Shown here piece after piece: positions 17,031-25,456 of a stretch of 64,000 nt of DNA. Under the pieces are notes generated by a model, which saw only the letters and a program-made list of their open reading frames with translations, made no database searches and was not told the origin of the DNA. Within the stretch, counting starts at the first letter, position 1, and every line of letters begins with the position of its first letter. The position numbers were made by a program, and so were the translations under genes. This DNA is from Caulobacterales bacterium (GTDB lineage Bacteria > Pseudomonadota > Alphaproteobacteria > Caulobacterales > Aquidulcibacteraceae): assembly GCA_017303355.1 (NCBI GenBank), contig JAFLCU010000008.1, positions 103,042 through 167,041 on the forward strand, read 5' to 3'.

Positions 17031-17141
17031 CCCCCCGTTCATCGGGGGAGCAATCGCGAAGCGACTGACGAGGCGCAACGGCCGAGGGACTTTCCGCCTC
17101 CGCTTCGCTGCACTCAGCACCTCCCCCGCGAGCGGGGGAGG
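17031..17141. repeat. Interspersed palindromic element flanked by C/G-rich hairpins
   Basis: A C-run/G-run hairpin (about 17031-17051) and a 9-bp perfect hairpin CCTCCCCCG...CGGGGGAGG (17120-17141) bracket a 70-bp core containing GCGAAGCGACTGACGAGGCG. This is the form of a common intergenic repeat in alphaproteobacterial genomes (paired REP/BIME-like). It sits between the rpmE terminator and the rcdA-like stop codon and has no coding potential. Confidence 0.65.
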
Positions 17142-17143
17142 AT

Positions 17144-17665
17144 TTACCGCCCAAACGCCTGCTGCAGTTTGGCCATCTGATCCGACACTGGGTTTGACGC
17201 TTCGCCCGCCTCGCCTTCGTACATCGTCTCATCCAGGCGACGTACGCGCTCATAGATGGCGCCGCCGCGCACGATCAGCGTCTTCAGCGCTTCCGGCAAT
17301 TCATCACTGCCGGCAAACGGCGTGGCTGGCTGAGCCTCACGCGAGATCAGCCGATATTTCTCGCTTGCGGCTTCGGCGAGCTTGATCTCGCCATCACGCA
17401 CCGCGCGCTGAACCAGCAGCCACGAGGCTACCTGCATCAAGCGCGTGGTTAAACGCATGCTCTCGCCAGCGTAGGCCAAGGCGGCCGCGCGCGAGAGCCG
17501 CTTGGACGCGGCGCGCCCCGGGCCATCGAGATAGGCGGCGGTTTCCTCAACAAGCGCCATGCCTTCCTTGAAGGTGCGCTCGAAAAGTTCGGATCGGGCG
17601 AAATCGATCGCCCGCTGGGCGTCGAATTGTCCCTTCTGAGGGGAAGGCTGGTTCGTTTCAGTCAT
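17144..17665 (-). CDS. rcdA: DUF1465 protein, RcdA-like regulator of CtrA proteolysis
   Basis: The 173-residue helical protein contains the DUF1465 core: LVEETAAYLDGPGR, AALAYAGESMRLTTRLMQVA, SWLLVQRAVRDGE, EKYRL and YERVRRLDETMY. The Caulobacter member RcdA is an adaptor that works with CpdR, PopA and ClpXP to degrade the master regulator CtrA at the G1-S transition. It has a longer N-terminus than the core and an acidic C-terminal tail. DUF1192 lies just upstream on the same strand, a pairing conserved in alphaproteobacteria. Family is firm; the specific RcdA role is by homology. Confidence 0.8.
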   Translation of the reverse strand: MTETNQPSPQKGQFDAQRAIDFARSELFERTFKEGMALVEETAAYLDGPGRAASKRLSRAAALAYAGESMRLTTRLMQVASWLLVQRAVRDGEIKLAEAASEKYRLISREAQPATPFAGSDELPEALKTLIVRGGAIYERVRRLDETMYEGEAGEASNPVSDQMAKLQQAFGR

Positions 17666-17710
17666 GGCCCTGCTGATTTCGCAAGGCGCGGGCCGCAGGC
17701 TGGCCGTTAA

Positions 17711-17911
17711 TCACGACGGGCGCCCACCGAACACGGAATCCGCGGCTTCGCGCTGCGCGCGCTTGCTCTTCATGGCCTGCTCACACGCCACGATCTCCTG
17801 CTTCAGCTTCTCGATGCGCGCCTCGAGTTCGCCGATCGAGGCGTTCTCAAGCTGGGCTTCCAGCGAGAGCGCCTTCTTGGGCGCGGGGGCGAAGGGATCG
17901 TCGTCGAGCAT
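17711..17911 (-). CDS. DUF1192-family small protein
   Basis: ATG 17911 with GAGGAGG eight bases upstream gives 66 residues starting MLDDDPFAPAPKKALSLE. The helical body (ASIGELEARIEKLKQEIVAC) and the Ala/Lys/Arg-rich rest match DUF1192, a short coiled-coil protein of unknown function. It precedes the rcdA-like gene by 45 bp and is divergent from the oxidoreductase gene, a neighbourhood I recognise from other alphaproteobacteria. Confidence 0.85.
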   Translation of the reverse strand: MLDDDPFAPAPKKALSLEAQLENASIGELEARIEKLKQEIVACEQAMKSKRAQREAADSVFGGRPS

Positions 17912-17991
17912 GGCCAAAACCTCCTCGCCTCGTACTTACCCTATATTGCTGGGAGGTTTAAGCATGCCGTCCCCGGCAGCGGAGCAAGTTC

Positions 17992-18954
17992 ATGCGCAAG
18001 ATCGTCCACGGTTCGGATCAGCCGCTTCACATCGCCGTCGTGGCGCGACCTGAGCCGGGGCCGCATGAGGTGCTGATCCGCGTCGCGGGTGCTGGCGTGA
18101 ACCGGCCCGACCTGGTCCAGCGCGCCGGCCTCTATCCCCCGCCCCCGGGCGCGCCAGAGACGCTGGGACTTGAAGTTTCCGGCACGATCGAAACCGTGGG
18201 CTCGCATGTCAGCCGCTGGCGCGAGGGCGATCATGTCGTAGCCCTGCTGCCGGGCGGCGGTTACGCCACCTACACCATCGCCCACGAGGGCTCCGTCCTC
18301 CCGGCCCCCAAGGGCGTCTCGCTGATCGATGCGGCGGGCCTGCCCGAGACCGTCTTCACCGTATGGGCCAATGTATTCGAAAGCGGCGCGCTAAAGCCGG
18401 GCGAGACATTTCTCGTTCACGGCGGCGCTTCCGGCATCGGCACCACCGCCATTCAAATGGCGAAAGCCTTCGGCGCACGCGTGTTCGCCACCGCTGGCGA
18501 CAATGAGAAGGTCGCCCTCTGCCAAGAGCTCGGCGCCGAGCGCGCCATCAATTATCGCACGGAGGATTACGAGGAGATTCTGCGCGAAGCCGGCGGCGCC
18601 GATGTCGTGCTCGACATGGTCGGCGGCCCGTACGTGCAGAAGAACATCAACATCATGAAGGATGGCGGCCGCATCGTCATGATCGCCTTCCTGAAAGGCC
18701 CAACGGCGGAGGTGAATCTGATGCGCCTGATGATGAAGCGCATCACGCTGACCGGCTCGACGCTGCGCTCACGCAGCAACGAGGAAAAAGCCCGCATTGC
18801 CGCGAACGTGCACAATTGCGTATGGCCCTGGATCGAAGCCGGCAAGGTGAAGCCGATTATCGACAGCACCTTCCCGCTCGACCAAGCCGAACAAGCCCAC
18901 GAACGCCTGCAAAGCGGCGCGCATGCGGGCAAGGTGATTTTGGTGGCTGAGTGA
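17992..18954 (+). CDS. NAD(P)H:quinone oxidoreductase, MDR superfamily (PIG3-like)
   Basis: The 320-residue protein is a zinc-free medium-chain reductase. The N-terminal GroES-like part has GAGVNRPDLVQRAGLYPPPP and LGLEVSGTIETVG; the Rossmann domain has VHGGASGIGTTAIQMAKA, a nucleotide motif of the quinone-reductase group. No zinc-ligand cysteines are seen. The PIG3/TP53I3-like set reduces quinones or enones with NADPH. It is divergent from DUF1192, a conserved arrangement. It is followed by a degenerate palindromic repeat. Confidence 0.88.
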   Translation: MRKIVHGSDQPLHIAVVARPEPGPHEVLIRVAGAGVNRPDLVQRAGLYPPPPGAPETLGLEVSGTIETVGSHVSRWREGDHVVALLPGGGYATYTIAHEGSVLPAPKGVSLIDAAGLPETVFTVWANVFESGALKPGETFLVHGGASGIGTTAIQMAKAFGARVFATAGDNEKVALCQELGAERAINYRTEDYEEILREAGGADVVLDMVGGPYVQKNINIMKDGGRIVMIAFLKGPTAEVNLMRLMMKRITLTGSTLRSRSNEEKARIAANVHNCVWPWIEAGKVKPIIDSTFPLDQAEQAHERLQSGAHAGKVILVAE

Positions 18955-18955
18955 T

Positions 18956-19030
18956 CGTGGAGCGCTGGCGTTTCGCCGGAATACCTATGCTCTAAAGGTG
19001 GCGGCCGCCGCGAGGCGCCGGCGGTCCATA
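18956..19030. repeat. Degenerate copy of the CCGGCGGTCCATA palindromic repeat
   Basis: It opens CGTGGAGCGCTGGCG and closes CGCCGGCGGTCCATA, the same ends as the repeats at 37926 and 38656, with a diverged middle. It lies right after the oxidoreductase stop. Confidence 0.6.
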
Positions 19031-19213
19031 CTAAGGCTTAGCCTTCTTCGATTTCACGCCTTCGTTCTTGCGCGTGCGCTCAGCGCCGCCAAACACGTCT
19101 TCTTCACGAACGGGCCGCTTGCCGCCATCCTTTTGCGGCGGCGTCGCGCCAGCGCCCGGCTTCAAGCCCGACTTTGCGCCTTTGGCGGCGGGAGGTTGCT
19201 GTGGCGGAGGCAT
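19031..19213 (-). CDS. Possible small basic protein
   Basis: From ATG 19213 this would encode 60 residues, rich in Pro, Lys and Gly, with an ordered-looking end GGKRPVREEDVFGGAERTRK followed by a lysine-rich tail. The frame continues far upstream without a better start and there is no clear ribosome site. The C-terminal motif has the character of a conserved short protein, so I list it as tentative. The rest of 18955-19412 holds only the repeat and the upstream region of the DUF1013 gene. Confidence 0.4.
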   Translation of the reverse strand: MPPPQQPPAAKGAKSGLKPGAGATPPQKDGGKRPVREEDVFGGAERTRKNEGVKSKKAKP

Positions 19214-19412
19214 GCAGCGTGAACGGGCGGCGCTGCGCTCGGTTCCCAAAACACAACCACCAGTCGGCATTTCCGCCTTCCCTTCGGCCCGCGCCAGCGC
19301 TATATGCCGCCTCAACTGACCTCGTCCGCGCCCGGATGCGTCAGCCCGTTGCACCAGATGGCTAGCGCCTGGCGACGACGCCGGGCGCTTTTGCATATCT
19401 GGAGCCCCGCCC

Positions 19413-20054
19413 ATGAGCTCGAACGTCCTAATGCCAAAGGCCACCGCCGTGTGGCTGATCGAAAACACCTCGCTCGCCTTCAAGCAGATCGCCGATTTCA
19501 CCGGCCTGCATCCGCTTGAGGTGCAAGGCATCGCCAACGAAGACGTGGCCAAAGGCATCCGCGGCGTTGATCCGATCGCCGGCGGCTTCCTGTCGCGCGA
19601 GGAGATCGCCAAGGGCGAAGCGGAAGAAACCTACGTGCTGAAGCCGCTTGAGCAAAAGCGCATCGACCTGCCGCAAACCAAGAAGCGCGGCGCCCGCTAC
19701 ACGCCGATCGCCCGCCGACAGGACCGCCCGGACGCGATCGCCTGGTTCATCAAGAACCACCCGGAAGTGCCGGACGCCAAGGTCGTAAAGCTGATCGGCA
19801 CCACCAAGGCCACGATCGAGCAAGTGCGTAACCGCACGCACTGGAACAGCTCGCAGATCAAGCCGGTCGATCCCGTCACGATCGGCCTCTGCAGCCAGAT
19901 CGAACTCGACGCTGTCGTCGCTGAATCCGCCGCCGCCAAGGCCCGCGCCGACGCGCGCGCCGCCAAGGCCGAAGCCAAGACGCTCAAGTCCGCGCAAGAA
20001 ACCGTGCCGAACGAGATTTACGAGCGCACGGAAGAAACCAACGAAGACGCGTAA
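19413..20054 (+). CDS. trcR: DUF1013 protein, TrcR-like cell-cycle transcriptional regulator
   Basis: The 213-residue protein matches DUF1013: MPKATAVWLIENTSLAFKQI, DFTGLHPLEVQGIANEDV, GVDPIAGGFLSREEI, AIAWFIKNHPEVPDAKVVKL and GTTKATIEQVRNRTHWNS. The first and second blocks look like two HTH-type units. Members are alphaproteobacteria-specific and named TrcR, a cell-cycle-linked transcription regulator associated with RNA polymerase. A long Ala/Lys coiled region (about 165-200) ends it. GGAG lies upstream of the ATG. It stands as a single gene. Confidence 0.85.
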   Translation: MSSNVLMPKATAVWLIENTSLAFKQIADFTGLHPLEVQGIANEDVAKGIRGVDPIAGGFLSREEIAKGEAEETYVLKPLEQKRIDLPQTKKRGARYTPIARRQDRPDAIAWFIKNHPEVPDAKVVKLIGTTKATIEQVRNRTHWNSSQIKPVDPVTIGLCSQIELDAVVAESAAAKARADARAAKAEAKTLKSAQETVPNEIYERTEETNEDA

Positions 20055-20094
20055 GTAATCGGAGCGCGGGTCTTCAAACCCGCGCTTCATATCC

Positions 20095-20712
20095 TCAACG
20101 CCGCCAAACCTGCCGCAGCACGCGGTCGCGACCGCAGCCTTGGCGATACATGGCGTAGCGCGCGGGATTTCGACGCGCATAGTCGCGATGGTATTCCTCC
20201 GCCTCGGTGAATGCACCGAGATTTAAGATCGGCGTGACCACGCCGCCGTTCACGCGGCCGCTGGCGATGATCGCGGCTTTGCTGGCCTCCGCCGCCGCGC
20301 GCTGTTCCGGCGTCACGAAAATCGCCGTGCGATAGCTTGAGCCGCGATCGCAGAATTGGCCGCCATCATCGGTGGGATCGACTAGCGGCCAATAGCGCTC
20401 CAGCAATTGCGCGTACGTGATCACGCTGGGATCGAAGCGCACCCGCACGGCTTCGTAGTGCCCCGGATGGTTCTCATAGGTCGGATTCGCGTTGCGCCCG
20501 CCCGTATAGCCGCTCATCACTTCGACCACGCCCGGGATAGCGCCCATGTCGTGCTCCATGCACCAGAAGCACCCGCCCGCGAACACCGCCTCCTGCACGC
20601 CGGATGGCGGCGGCGACGGTGGCGTTTGCGCGGGTGCGCTGGCTGGCGCGCACGCGACCAGGAACAGCAAGCTGGTGAGAAAAGCGCGGATCATGCCTCT
20701 CATACGCACCAT
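20095..20712 (-). CDS. msrA: MsrA, exported peptide-methionine (S)-S-oxide reductase
   Basis: From ATG 20712 (GGAGG seven bases upstream) the product is 205 residues. It starts with a lipoprotein-type signal, RAFLTSLLFLVAC, with Cys21 as likely lipid site, then a Pro-rich linker and the MsrA domain. Catalytic Cys48 lies in AVFAGGCFWCMEHDMG; further motifs are GVVEVMSGYTGG, YENHPGHYEAVRV, DGGQFCDRGSSYRTAIF and AEEYHRDY. It reduces methionine-S-sulfoxide in proteins. The signal places it in the envelope, unlike cytosolic MsrA. It is divergent from msrB 72 bp away. Confidence 0.93.
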   Translation of the reverse strand: MVRMRGMIRAFLTSLLFLVACAPASAPAQTPPSPPPSGVQEAVFAGGCFWCMEHDMGAIPGVVEVMSGYTGGRNANPTYENHPGHYEAVRVRFDPSVITYAQLLERYWPLVDPTDDGGQFCDRGSSYRTAIFVTPEQRAAAEASKAAIIASGRVNGGVVTPILNLGAFTEAEEYHRDYARRNPARYAMYRQGCGRDRVLRQVWRR

Positions 20713-20784
20713 ACAAGCCTCCGGTTTCGCGCAACCGGCGCCGCGCTTCGCACGTACAAGCTTTCGAACCCTCGGAGCCGCCGC

Positions 20785-21312
20785 ATGAAGCCCATCACTC
20801 TTGCCCTCGCTGCCGCCTTGGCGCTCACCGGCGTCAGCGTTTACGCCTTCGCGCAGACGCGCTCAAACGCCGCCGAACGCGTCCAGCGCGATCCAAACGC
20901 CTTCGAACGTTTGCGCAATTGGGTGATGGACCAGGGCGGCACGGAACGCGCCTTCGCCAACCAATATTGGGATCACCACGAAACAGGCCTCTACGTAGAG
21001 GCCCGCACTGGCGAAGCGCTGTTCGTATCCACCGCAAAGTTCGATAGCGGCTCAGGTTGGCCGAGCTTCACGCAGCCGGTCGATCCGAACGCGGTGACGC
21101 TGCACGAAGACAACGCGTTCGGCATGCGCCGCATCGAGGTGCGCTCCGCACACGGCGGCGCGCATCTCGGGCACGTCTTTGACGACGGCCCGCGCGCAAG
21201 CGGCGGACAGCGCTTTTGCATCAATAGTTGCGCGATCCGCTTCATCCCACGCGCGCGCATGGAAGCCGAAGGTTATGGCCGTTACCTGCCGCTTGTTGAC
21301 GGCGCCAATTGA
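20785..21312 (+). CDS. msrB: MsrB, exported peptide-methionine (R)-S-oxide reductase
   Basis: ATG 20785, after a GGAG, gives 175 residues with a signal peptide (MKPITLALAAALALTGVSVY, cut near FAQ). The MsrB domain shows KFDSGSGWPSF, RSAHGGAHLGHVFDDGP and the catalytic Cys145 in QRFCINSCAIRF, with a nearby Cys149. The two CxxC zinc pairs found in many MsrBs are absent. It reduces methionine-R-sulfoxide, complementing MsrA. Both genes of this divergent pair encode exported enzymes, implying a periplasmic repair system. Confidence 0.93.
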   Translation: MKPITLALAAALALTGVSVYAFAQTRSNAAERVQRDPNAFERLRNWVMDQGGTERAFANQYWDHHETGLYVEARTGEALFVSTAKFDSGSGWPSFTQPVDPNAVTLHEDNAFGMRRIEVRSAHGGAHLGHVFDDGPRASGGQRFCINSCAIRFIPRARMEAEGYGRYLPLVDGAN

Positions 21313-21450
21313 AGCGACATCACGCATCGGCGTGAACTCGCGCACGATGCAGCACTGAGTGCGGTTCCGTGAGCCTCTGGAAACGCCAAGCGGGAACTCA
21401 ACCGGGCCGCCGAAGCGAGGACCGGTCCACGCTTCGCGCGGGGAGTATCG

Positions 21451-21636
21451 CTAGTGGTGAGGAACCGACAAACGCTGTCGGATGTCTTCGATTTCTTCTT
21501 TGATTTTGAGCTTCTGGCGCTTCATCGCCGAGAGCCGCGTCATGTCCGCGGACGGCCTTTTGGCCTCATTCTCAATGATTAAATCCAAATCCCGATGCCG
21601 GGCGTCGAGTTCGCGTAAACGCTGCTCGATAGCCAT
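21451..21636 (-). CDS. DUF465 (YdcH-type) small protein
   Basis: ATG 21636 with AAGGAGG eight bases upstream gives 61 residues: MAIEQRLRELDARHRDLDLI, then SADMTRLSAMKRQKLKIKEE. This is the DUF465 helical-hairpin pattern, a short coiled-coil protein of unknown role. A second DUF465 gene is divergent, 217 bp away. Confidence 0.85.
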   Translation of the reverse strand: MAIEQRLRELDARHRDLDLIIENEAKRPSADMTRLSAMKRQKLKIKEEIEDIRQRLSVPHH

Positions 21637-21853
21637 CGAAGGCGCCTCCTTTGGTTTCTGGCTTGGAGAGCATGGCGCCAAACAAGGGTGTTGTCTCCTT
21701 ACATCGTATTAGAAAATTAATCTTTGCAGGGAGCGCTCAGCCGGTGAGCGCTCCGCCCCAGAATCGGCGCGGCTTTACACATTTCGCGGAGCATGGCTTA
21801 GCTCGGTTTTCGCGGTCGTGGGGGCCGCTGGCCGCGCAAGGTGAAACGAGCGT

Positions 21854-22093
21854 ATGGACACCGAGGACGGTGAGGGCTTCGACATCAACGCGACGCCGGA
21901 AGAGCGCGCGCTTAAGGCGCGGCTCGGCGAGCTTCGCGAAGAGCATCGCGCCCTAGACAGCGCCATTTTCGCTTTGCAAACAGGCGGCGGCGGGGACGCG
22001 CTCCAGTTGGCGCGCCTGAAGAAGCGCAAACTGGTGCTGAAGGACCAAATCCAATGGATCGAGGACAGACTAACGCCCGACATCATCGCATGA
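21854..22093 (+). CDS. DUF465-family small protein, second copy
   Basis: The 79-residue protein has an acidic N-terminus then the DUF465 core (KARLGELREEHRALDSAIFA, then QLARLKKRKLVLKDQIQWIE). It differs from the first copy by a Gly-rich turn (TGGGGDA). Its stop overlaps the start of the LpxR-like gene (ATGA at 22090), so the two are translationally coupled. Confidence 0.8.
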   Translation: MDTEDGEGFDINATPEERALKARLGELREEHRALDSAIFALQTGGGGDALQLARLKKRKLVLKDQIQWIEDRLTPDIIA

Positions 22094-23109
22094 AGCAATG
22101 GCTTACCGGCGCGGCCCTGTTGGTCGCCCTCCCCGGCGCCGCGTTCGCGGAAGATCGTCCAACGGAAGAAAAAGGCGTGCTTTCGCTCGCCGTTGAGAAC
22201 GATAGCCTCTCGTCAGGCGCGGATCGCAATTACACCTCGGGCATCAAGCTCGCTTACGTGTCACCCTCCGAAGGCGTGCCCGACTGGCTGCGCAGCACCG
22301 GCGGCTTCACCCGCGCGCTCTCCGGCTCCGATCCTGATTTCTGGGGCATAGCCATCGGCCAGTCGATCTTCACGCCGGAAGACATCAACGCGATCCCCGC
22401 GCCCGCGGATCAGCATCCTTACGCGGGCTGGCTCTACATGCAGATCATGGTCGGCGCCGAGGAAGATCGGCGCGACGGCCGCGCGCCGCGCTATCTCGAT
22501 ACATACGAACTTGAACTGGGCATTGTCGGGCCATCCGCGCTTGGCGAGGAAGCCCAGCGCGGCATCCACGAATTTCTTGGCGCGCCCGATCCGCAAGGCT
22601 GGGACAGCCAGCTCAATGACGAGTTCGCATTCGCCGCGTCGTTCGATCGTCGCTGGCGCGCGTTGCGCGTATTCAGTGATGTCGTGCCCGGCGGCATTGA
22701 AGCGGACATAACGCCCGCCGCGGGCGTAACGCTCGGCACGCTGCGTACGGAAGCGCGTGTGGGCGTGACCGCCCGCATCGGCCAACGCATCGACAGCGAT
22801 TACGGGCCGCCGCGCGTGCGTCCGTCGTTGTCGGGCGTCGAGCATTTCAGCGGCGGGCCACTCTCATGGTCGCTTTTCGCAGGCGTGCAAGGCCGCGCGG
22901 TGGCGCGCAATCTCTTCCTCGATGGCAACACGTTCGAGGACAGCCCGTCCGTCGATCGCAATCCATATGTCGCCGATTTCCAAACCGGCTTCAGCGTGAG
23001 CGCCGGCGATTGGCGCCTCGCCTACACTTATGTGTGGCGCACGGAAGAGTTCGAAACGCAGCCCAGCCGCCAGGATTTCGGCGCGCTGGCGTTAAGCTGG
23101 CGGCTCTGA
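22090..23109 (+). CDS. LpxR-family (DUF2219) outer-membrane lipid A deacylase
   Basis: ATG 22090 gives 339 residues with a signal peptide (MKQWLTGAALLVALPGAAFA) and a beta-barrel-like mature part ending in an aromatic-rich strand (GALALSWRL). The conserved LpxR N-terminal strand motif is LSLAVENDSLSSGADRNYTS, followed by SGIKLAYVSP and HPYAGWLYMQ. In Salmonella, LpxR removes the 3'-acyloxyacyl chain of lipid A at the outer membrane using a calcium-dependent Asn/Asp/Ser/His set; comparable residues are visible here. It is coupled to the DUF465 gene upstream. Confidence 0.85.
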   Translation: MKQWLTGAALLVALPGAAFAEDRPTEEKGVLSLAVENDSLSSGADRNYTSGIKLAYVSPSEGVPDWLRSTGGFTRALSGSDPDFWGIAIGQSIFTPEDINAIPAPADQHPYAGWLYMQIMVGAEEDRRDGRAPRYLDTYELELGIVGPSALGEEAQRGIHEFLGAPDPQGWDSQLNDEFAFAASFDRRWRALRVFSDVVPGGIEADITPAAGVTLGTLRTEARVGVTARIGQRIDSDYGPPRVRPSLSGVEHFSGGPLSWSLFAGVQGRAVARNLFLDGNTFEDSPSVDRNPYVADFQTGFSVSAGDWRLAYTYVWRTEEFETQPSRQDFGALALSWRL

Positions 23110-23112
23110 CGT

Positions 23113-23769
23113 TTAGAAGCTGGAAAACGCCTGCGCTTGTTCGCGGCGCGCGTACTTTTCGGCGTACATCGCCTCGTCGGCGCGCGCGATCGCGGTTTCT
23201 GGATCTTCGCTGATCGCAATCGCGTGCACGCCGAAAGACGCGCGCACGCGGTGTGGCGTGCCGGCGTGAATGATCGCGGTATTGAGCAATTTTTGTTCAA
23301 GCGCTTCGGATTTCGCATGCGCCTCTTCGGCGCTTGCGCGATTGAGGATCACGCCGAACTCGTCACCGCCCAAGCGGCCGACGACGTCGCTCTCGCGCAC
23401 GCTATCGAGCAACATGCGGCCGACATGCGTGAGCACGGCGTCGCCCGCGGCGTGGCCGTAGCCGTCATTCAGCGCCTTGAAGCCATCGAGATCGATAAAA
23501 ATCACCGCCGCCGGCGTTTTGTAGCGCTCGACCTCGGACATCGTGCGGTGCAGTTCGCGCAGGAAGGCGCGGCGATTGAACACCGGGGCCAGCGTGTCGC
23601 GATCCGCCAAGGCTTCGGCGGTTTTGAGCCGTTCGGCCAGCGCATCGCGCTCGGCGGCGAGTCGCTCCAGAGCGGCCAAACCGGCCGGTGAAACGTCGCG
23701 ACGCGACAGCCCCAGCTGTTGCAACAGCTGGATCGTTCCGGCAGCGACTGATTTCAGACCGAGGTGCAT
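23113..23769 (-). CDS. GGDEF diguanylate cyclase
   Basis: I use ATG 23769 (218 residues); GTG 23790 would add seven. A short helical N-terminus (1-55, [20 protein letters not shown]) precedes a GGDEF domain with [20 protein letters not shown] and the active-site GGDEF at 134-138. An RESD inhibitory I-site (125-128) lies at the standard spacing, so c-di-GMP feedback is predicted. It makes c-di-GMP from GTP in the cytosol. There is no sensor domain, so input must come through the N-terminal coiled coil. It converges with the LpxR-like gene and is divergent from purE. Confidence 0.9.
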   Translation of the reverse strand: MHLGLKSVAAGTIQLLQQLGLSRRDVSPAGLAALERLAAERDALAERLKTAEALADRDTLAPVFNRRAFLRELHRTMSEVERYKTPAAVIFIDLDGFKALNDGYGHAAGDAVLTHVGRMLLDSVRESDVVGRLGGDEFGVILNRASAEEAHAKSEALEQKLLNTAIIHAGTPHRVRASFGVHAIAISEDPETAIARADEAMYAEKYARREQAQAFSSF

Positions 23770-23903
23770 TTGCGAGGCGCCTTTACCCACAGGGATGGCG
23801 CAGGCTGGTAAAGGACGGCTTAACTCGCCTCGCTTTGGGGCGTGCGGGCTGGACGCGGGCGCCGGCTTCCGTTAGCAGGCCGTTTTTTAGGAGCAGCCGA
23901 AAC

Positions 23904-24389
23904 ATGGCTTCCGCCCCGCTCGTCGGCCTGATCATGGGCTCGAAGTCCGATTGGGACACACTGAAAGGCGCCGCCGAAACGCTCGACGCTCTGGGCGTCG
24001 CCTACGAGGCCAAGGTGGTCTCCGCGCACCGTACGCCTAAGCGGCTCTACGATTACGCCGAGAGCGCCAAGGAACGGGGCCTGAAGGTGATCATCGCCGG
24101 CGCCGGGGGTGCGGCCCACCTTCCCGGCATGACCGCCGCCATAACGCCGCTGCCGGTGCTGGGCGTGCCGGTGAAGAGCAAGGATTTGAAGGGCCTCGAT
24201 AGCCTGCTCTCGATCGTTCAGATGCCGAAGGGCGTGCCGGTCGGCACGCTCGCGATCGGCGAAGCAGGCGCAGTGAACGCGGCGCTTTTGGCCACCGCGA
24301 TCCTCGCGCTCAATGACGCAACTCTGGCCGCGCGCCTCGATGCGTTCCGCGCCGCGCAAACCGAAGCCGTGGGCGAAAGCCCGGTATGA
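23904..24389 (+). CDS. purE: PurE, N5-carboxyaminoimidazole ribonucleotide mutase
   Basis: ATG 23904 after TTAGGAG gives 161 residues. The class I PurE motifs [53 protein letters not shown] and [20 protein letters not shown] are all visible. The enzyme converts N5-CAIR to CAIR in purine synthesis. Its stop overlaps the purK start by four bases (ATGA at 24386). Confidence 0.97.
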   Translation: MASAPLVGLIMGSKSDWDTLKGAAETLDALGVAYEAKVVSAHRTPKRLYDYAESAKERGLKVIIAGAGGAAHLPGMTAAITPLPVLGVPVKSKDLKGLDSLLSIVQMPKGVPVGTLAIGEAGAVNAALLATAILALNDATLAARLDAFRAAQTEAVGESPV

Positions 24390-25456
24390 AACCGCTCCCG
24401 CCCGGAAGCACGATCGGCATCCTTGGCGGGGGGCAGCTTGGCCGCATGCTTGCGCACGCCGCGCAACAACTGGGCTTTGACGTCGCCATCTACACTGACG
24501 AGCCGGATGGCCCAGCGACGCGCGTCGCCGCGAGGACTTTCATCGGCGCCTATCAGGACGCATCCGCGCTCGCCGATTTCGCGCGCCGCGTCGATGTGGT
24601 GACGACCGAGTTTGAGAATGTTCCCGCCGAGACGGCTGAAGCCTTAATCGCGGCTGGCGCGCGCGTGGCGCCAAGCCCCAACGCGCTCGCCGTCGCGCAA
24701 GATCGCTTCGACGAGAAGAGTTATTTCCAAAGCGCCGGCATCGATACGCCGCCCTTCGCGGCTGTGTCGTCGCAAGCAGAGCTTGAAGCGGCGGTCGCCG
24801 AGATCGGCTTGCCCGCCATCCTGAAAACGCGCCGGCTTGGCTATGATGGGCGCGGGCAAATTCGGCTTACGAAAGCCGAGGATGTCGCCGGCGCCTACGA
24901 TAAACTCGGCGCGCCCGGCATCCTGGAGGGCTTCTGCGCCTTTGAGTGCGAGGTCTCGATCATCGCCGCGCGCGGCGTCGATGGTTCGATCGAATATTTC
25001 GACCTGTGCGAAAACGAGCATGCCAGCGGCATTCTTTCACGCACGCAAATGCCCGCGCACGTCAGCGAATTGGTCGAGGTCAACGCGCGCGAGGCCGCCA
25101 AGCGCGTGCTCGATGCGTTCGACTATGTCGGCGTGCTGACAATCGAGTTTTTCGTCATTGGCGATGGCTCGCTCGTCGCCAACGAGATGGCCCCGCGCGT
25201 TCACAATTCCGGCCACTGGACCATCGAAGGCGCGCTGACCTCGCAATTCGAGCAGCATATCCGCGCGATCGCCGGCTGGCCGCTCGGATCAGCCAAGCGC
25301 GTCGCCGATTGCGAGATGTTCAATCTCATCGGCGAGCAAGCGCTGCAATGGGAAGCCATCGCCGCCGATCCGAGCGCGCGCCTGCATCTTTACGGCAAGC
25401 GCGACGCACGCACCGGCCGCAAGATGGGCCACGTCACGAAACTCAAGCTACGTTAG
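24386..25456 (+). CDS. purK: PurK, N5-carboxyaminoimidazole ribonucleotide synthase
   Basis: The 356-residue ATP-grasp enzyme starts with [20 protein letters not shown]. It continues with [30 protein letters not shown] and [20 protein letters not shown], all PurK signatures. It uses ATP and bicarbonate to carboxylate AIR to N5-CAIR, the substrate of PurE. It is translationally coupled to purE and overlaps the convergent membrane gene by four bases. Confidence 0.97.
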   Translation: MKPLPPGSTIGILGGGQLGRMLAHAAQQLGFDVAIYTDEPDGPATRVAARTFIGAYQDASALADFARRVDVVTTEFENVPAETAEALIAAGARVAPSPNALAVAQDRFDEKSYFQSAGIDTPPFAAVSSQAELEAAVAEIGLPAILKTRRLGYDGRGQIRLTKAEDVAGAYDKLGAPGILEGFCAFECEVSIIAARGVDGSIEYFDLCENEHASGILSRTQMPAHVSELVEVNAREAAKRVLDAFDYVGVLTIEFFVIGDGSLVANEMAPRVHNSGHWTIEGALTSQFEQHIRAIAGWPLGSAKRVADCEMFNLIGEQALQWEAIAADPSARLHLYGKRDARTGRKMGHVTKLKLR

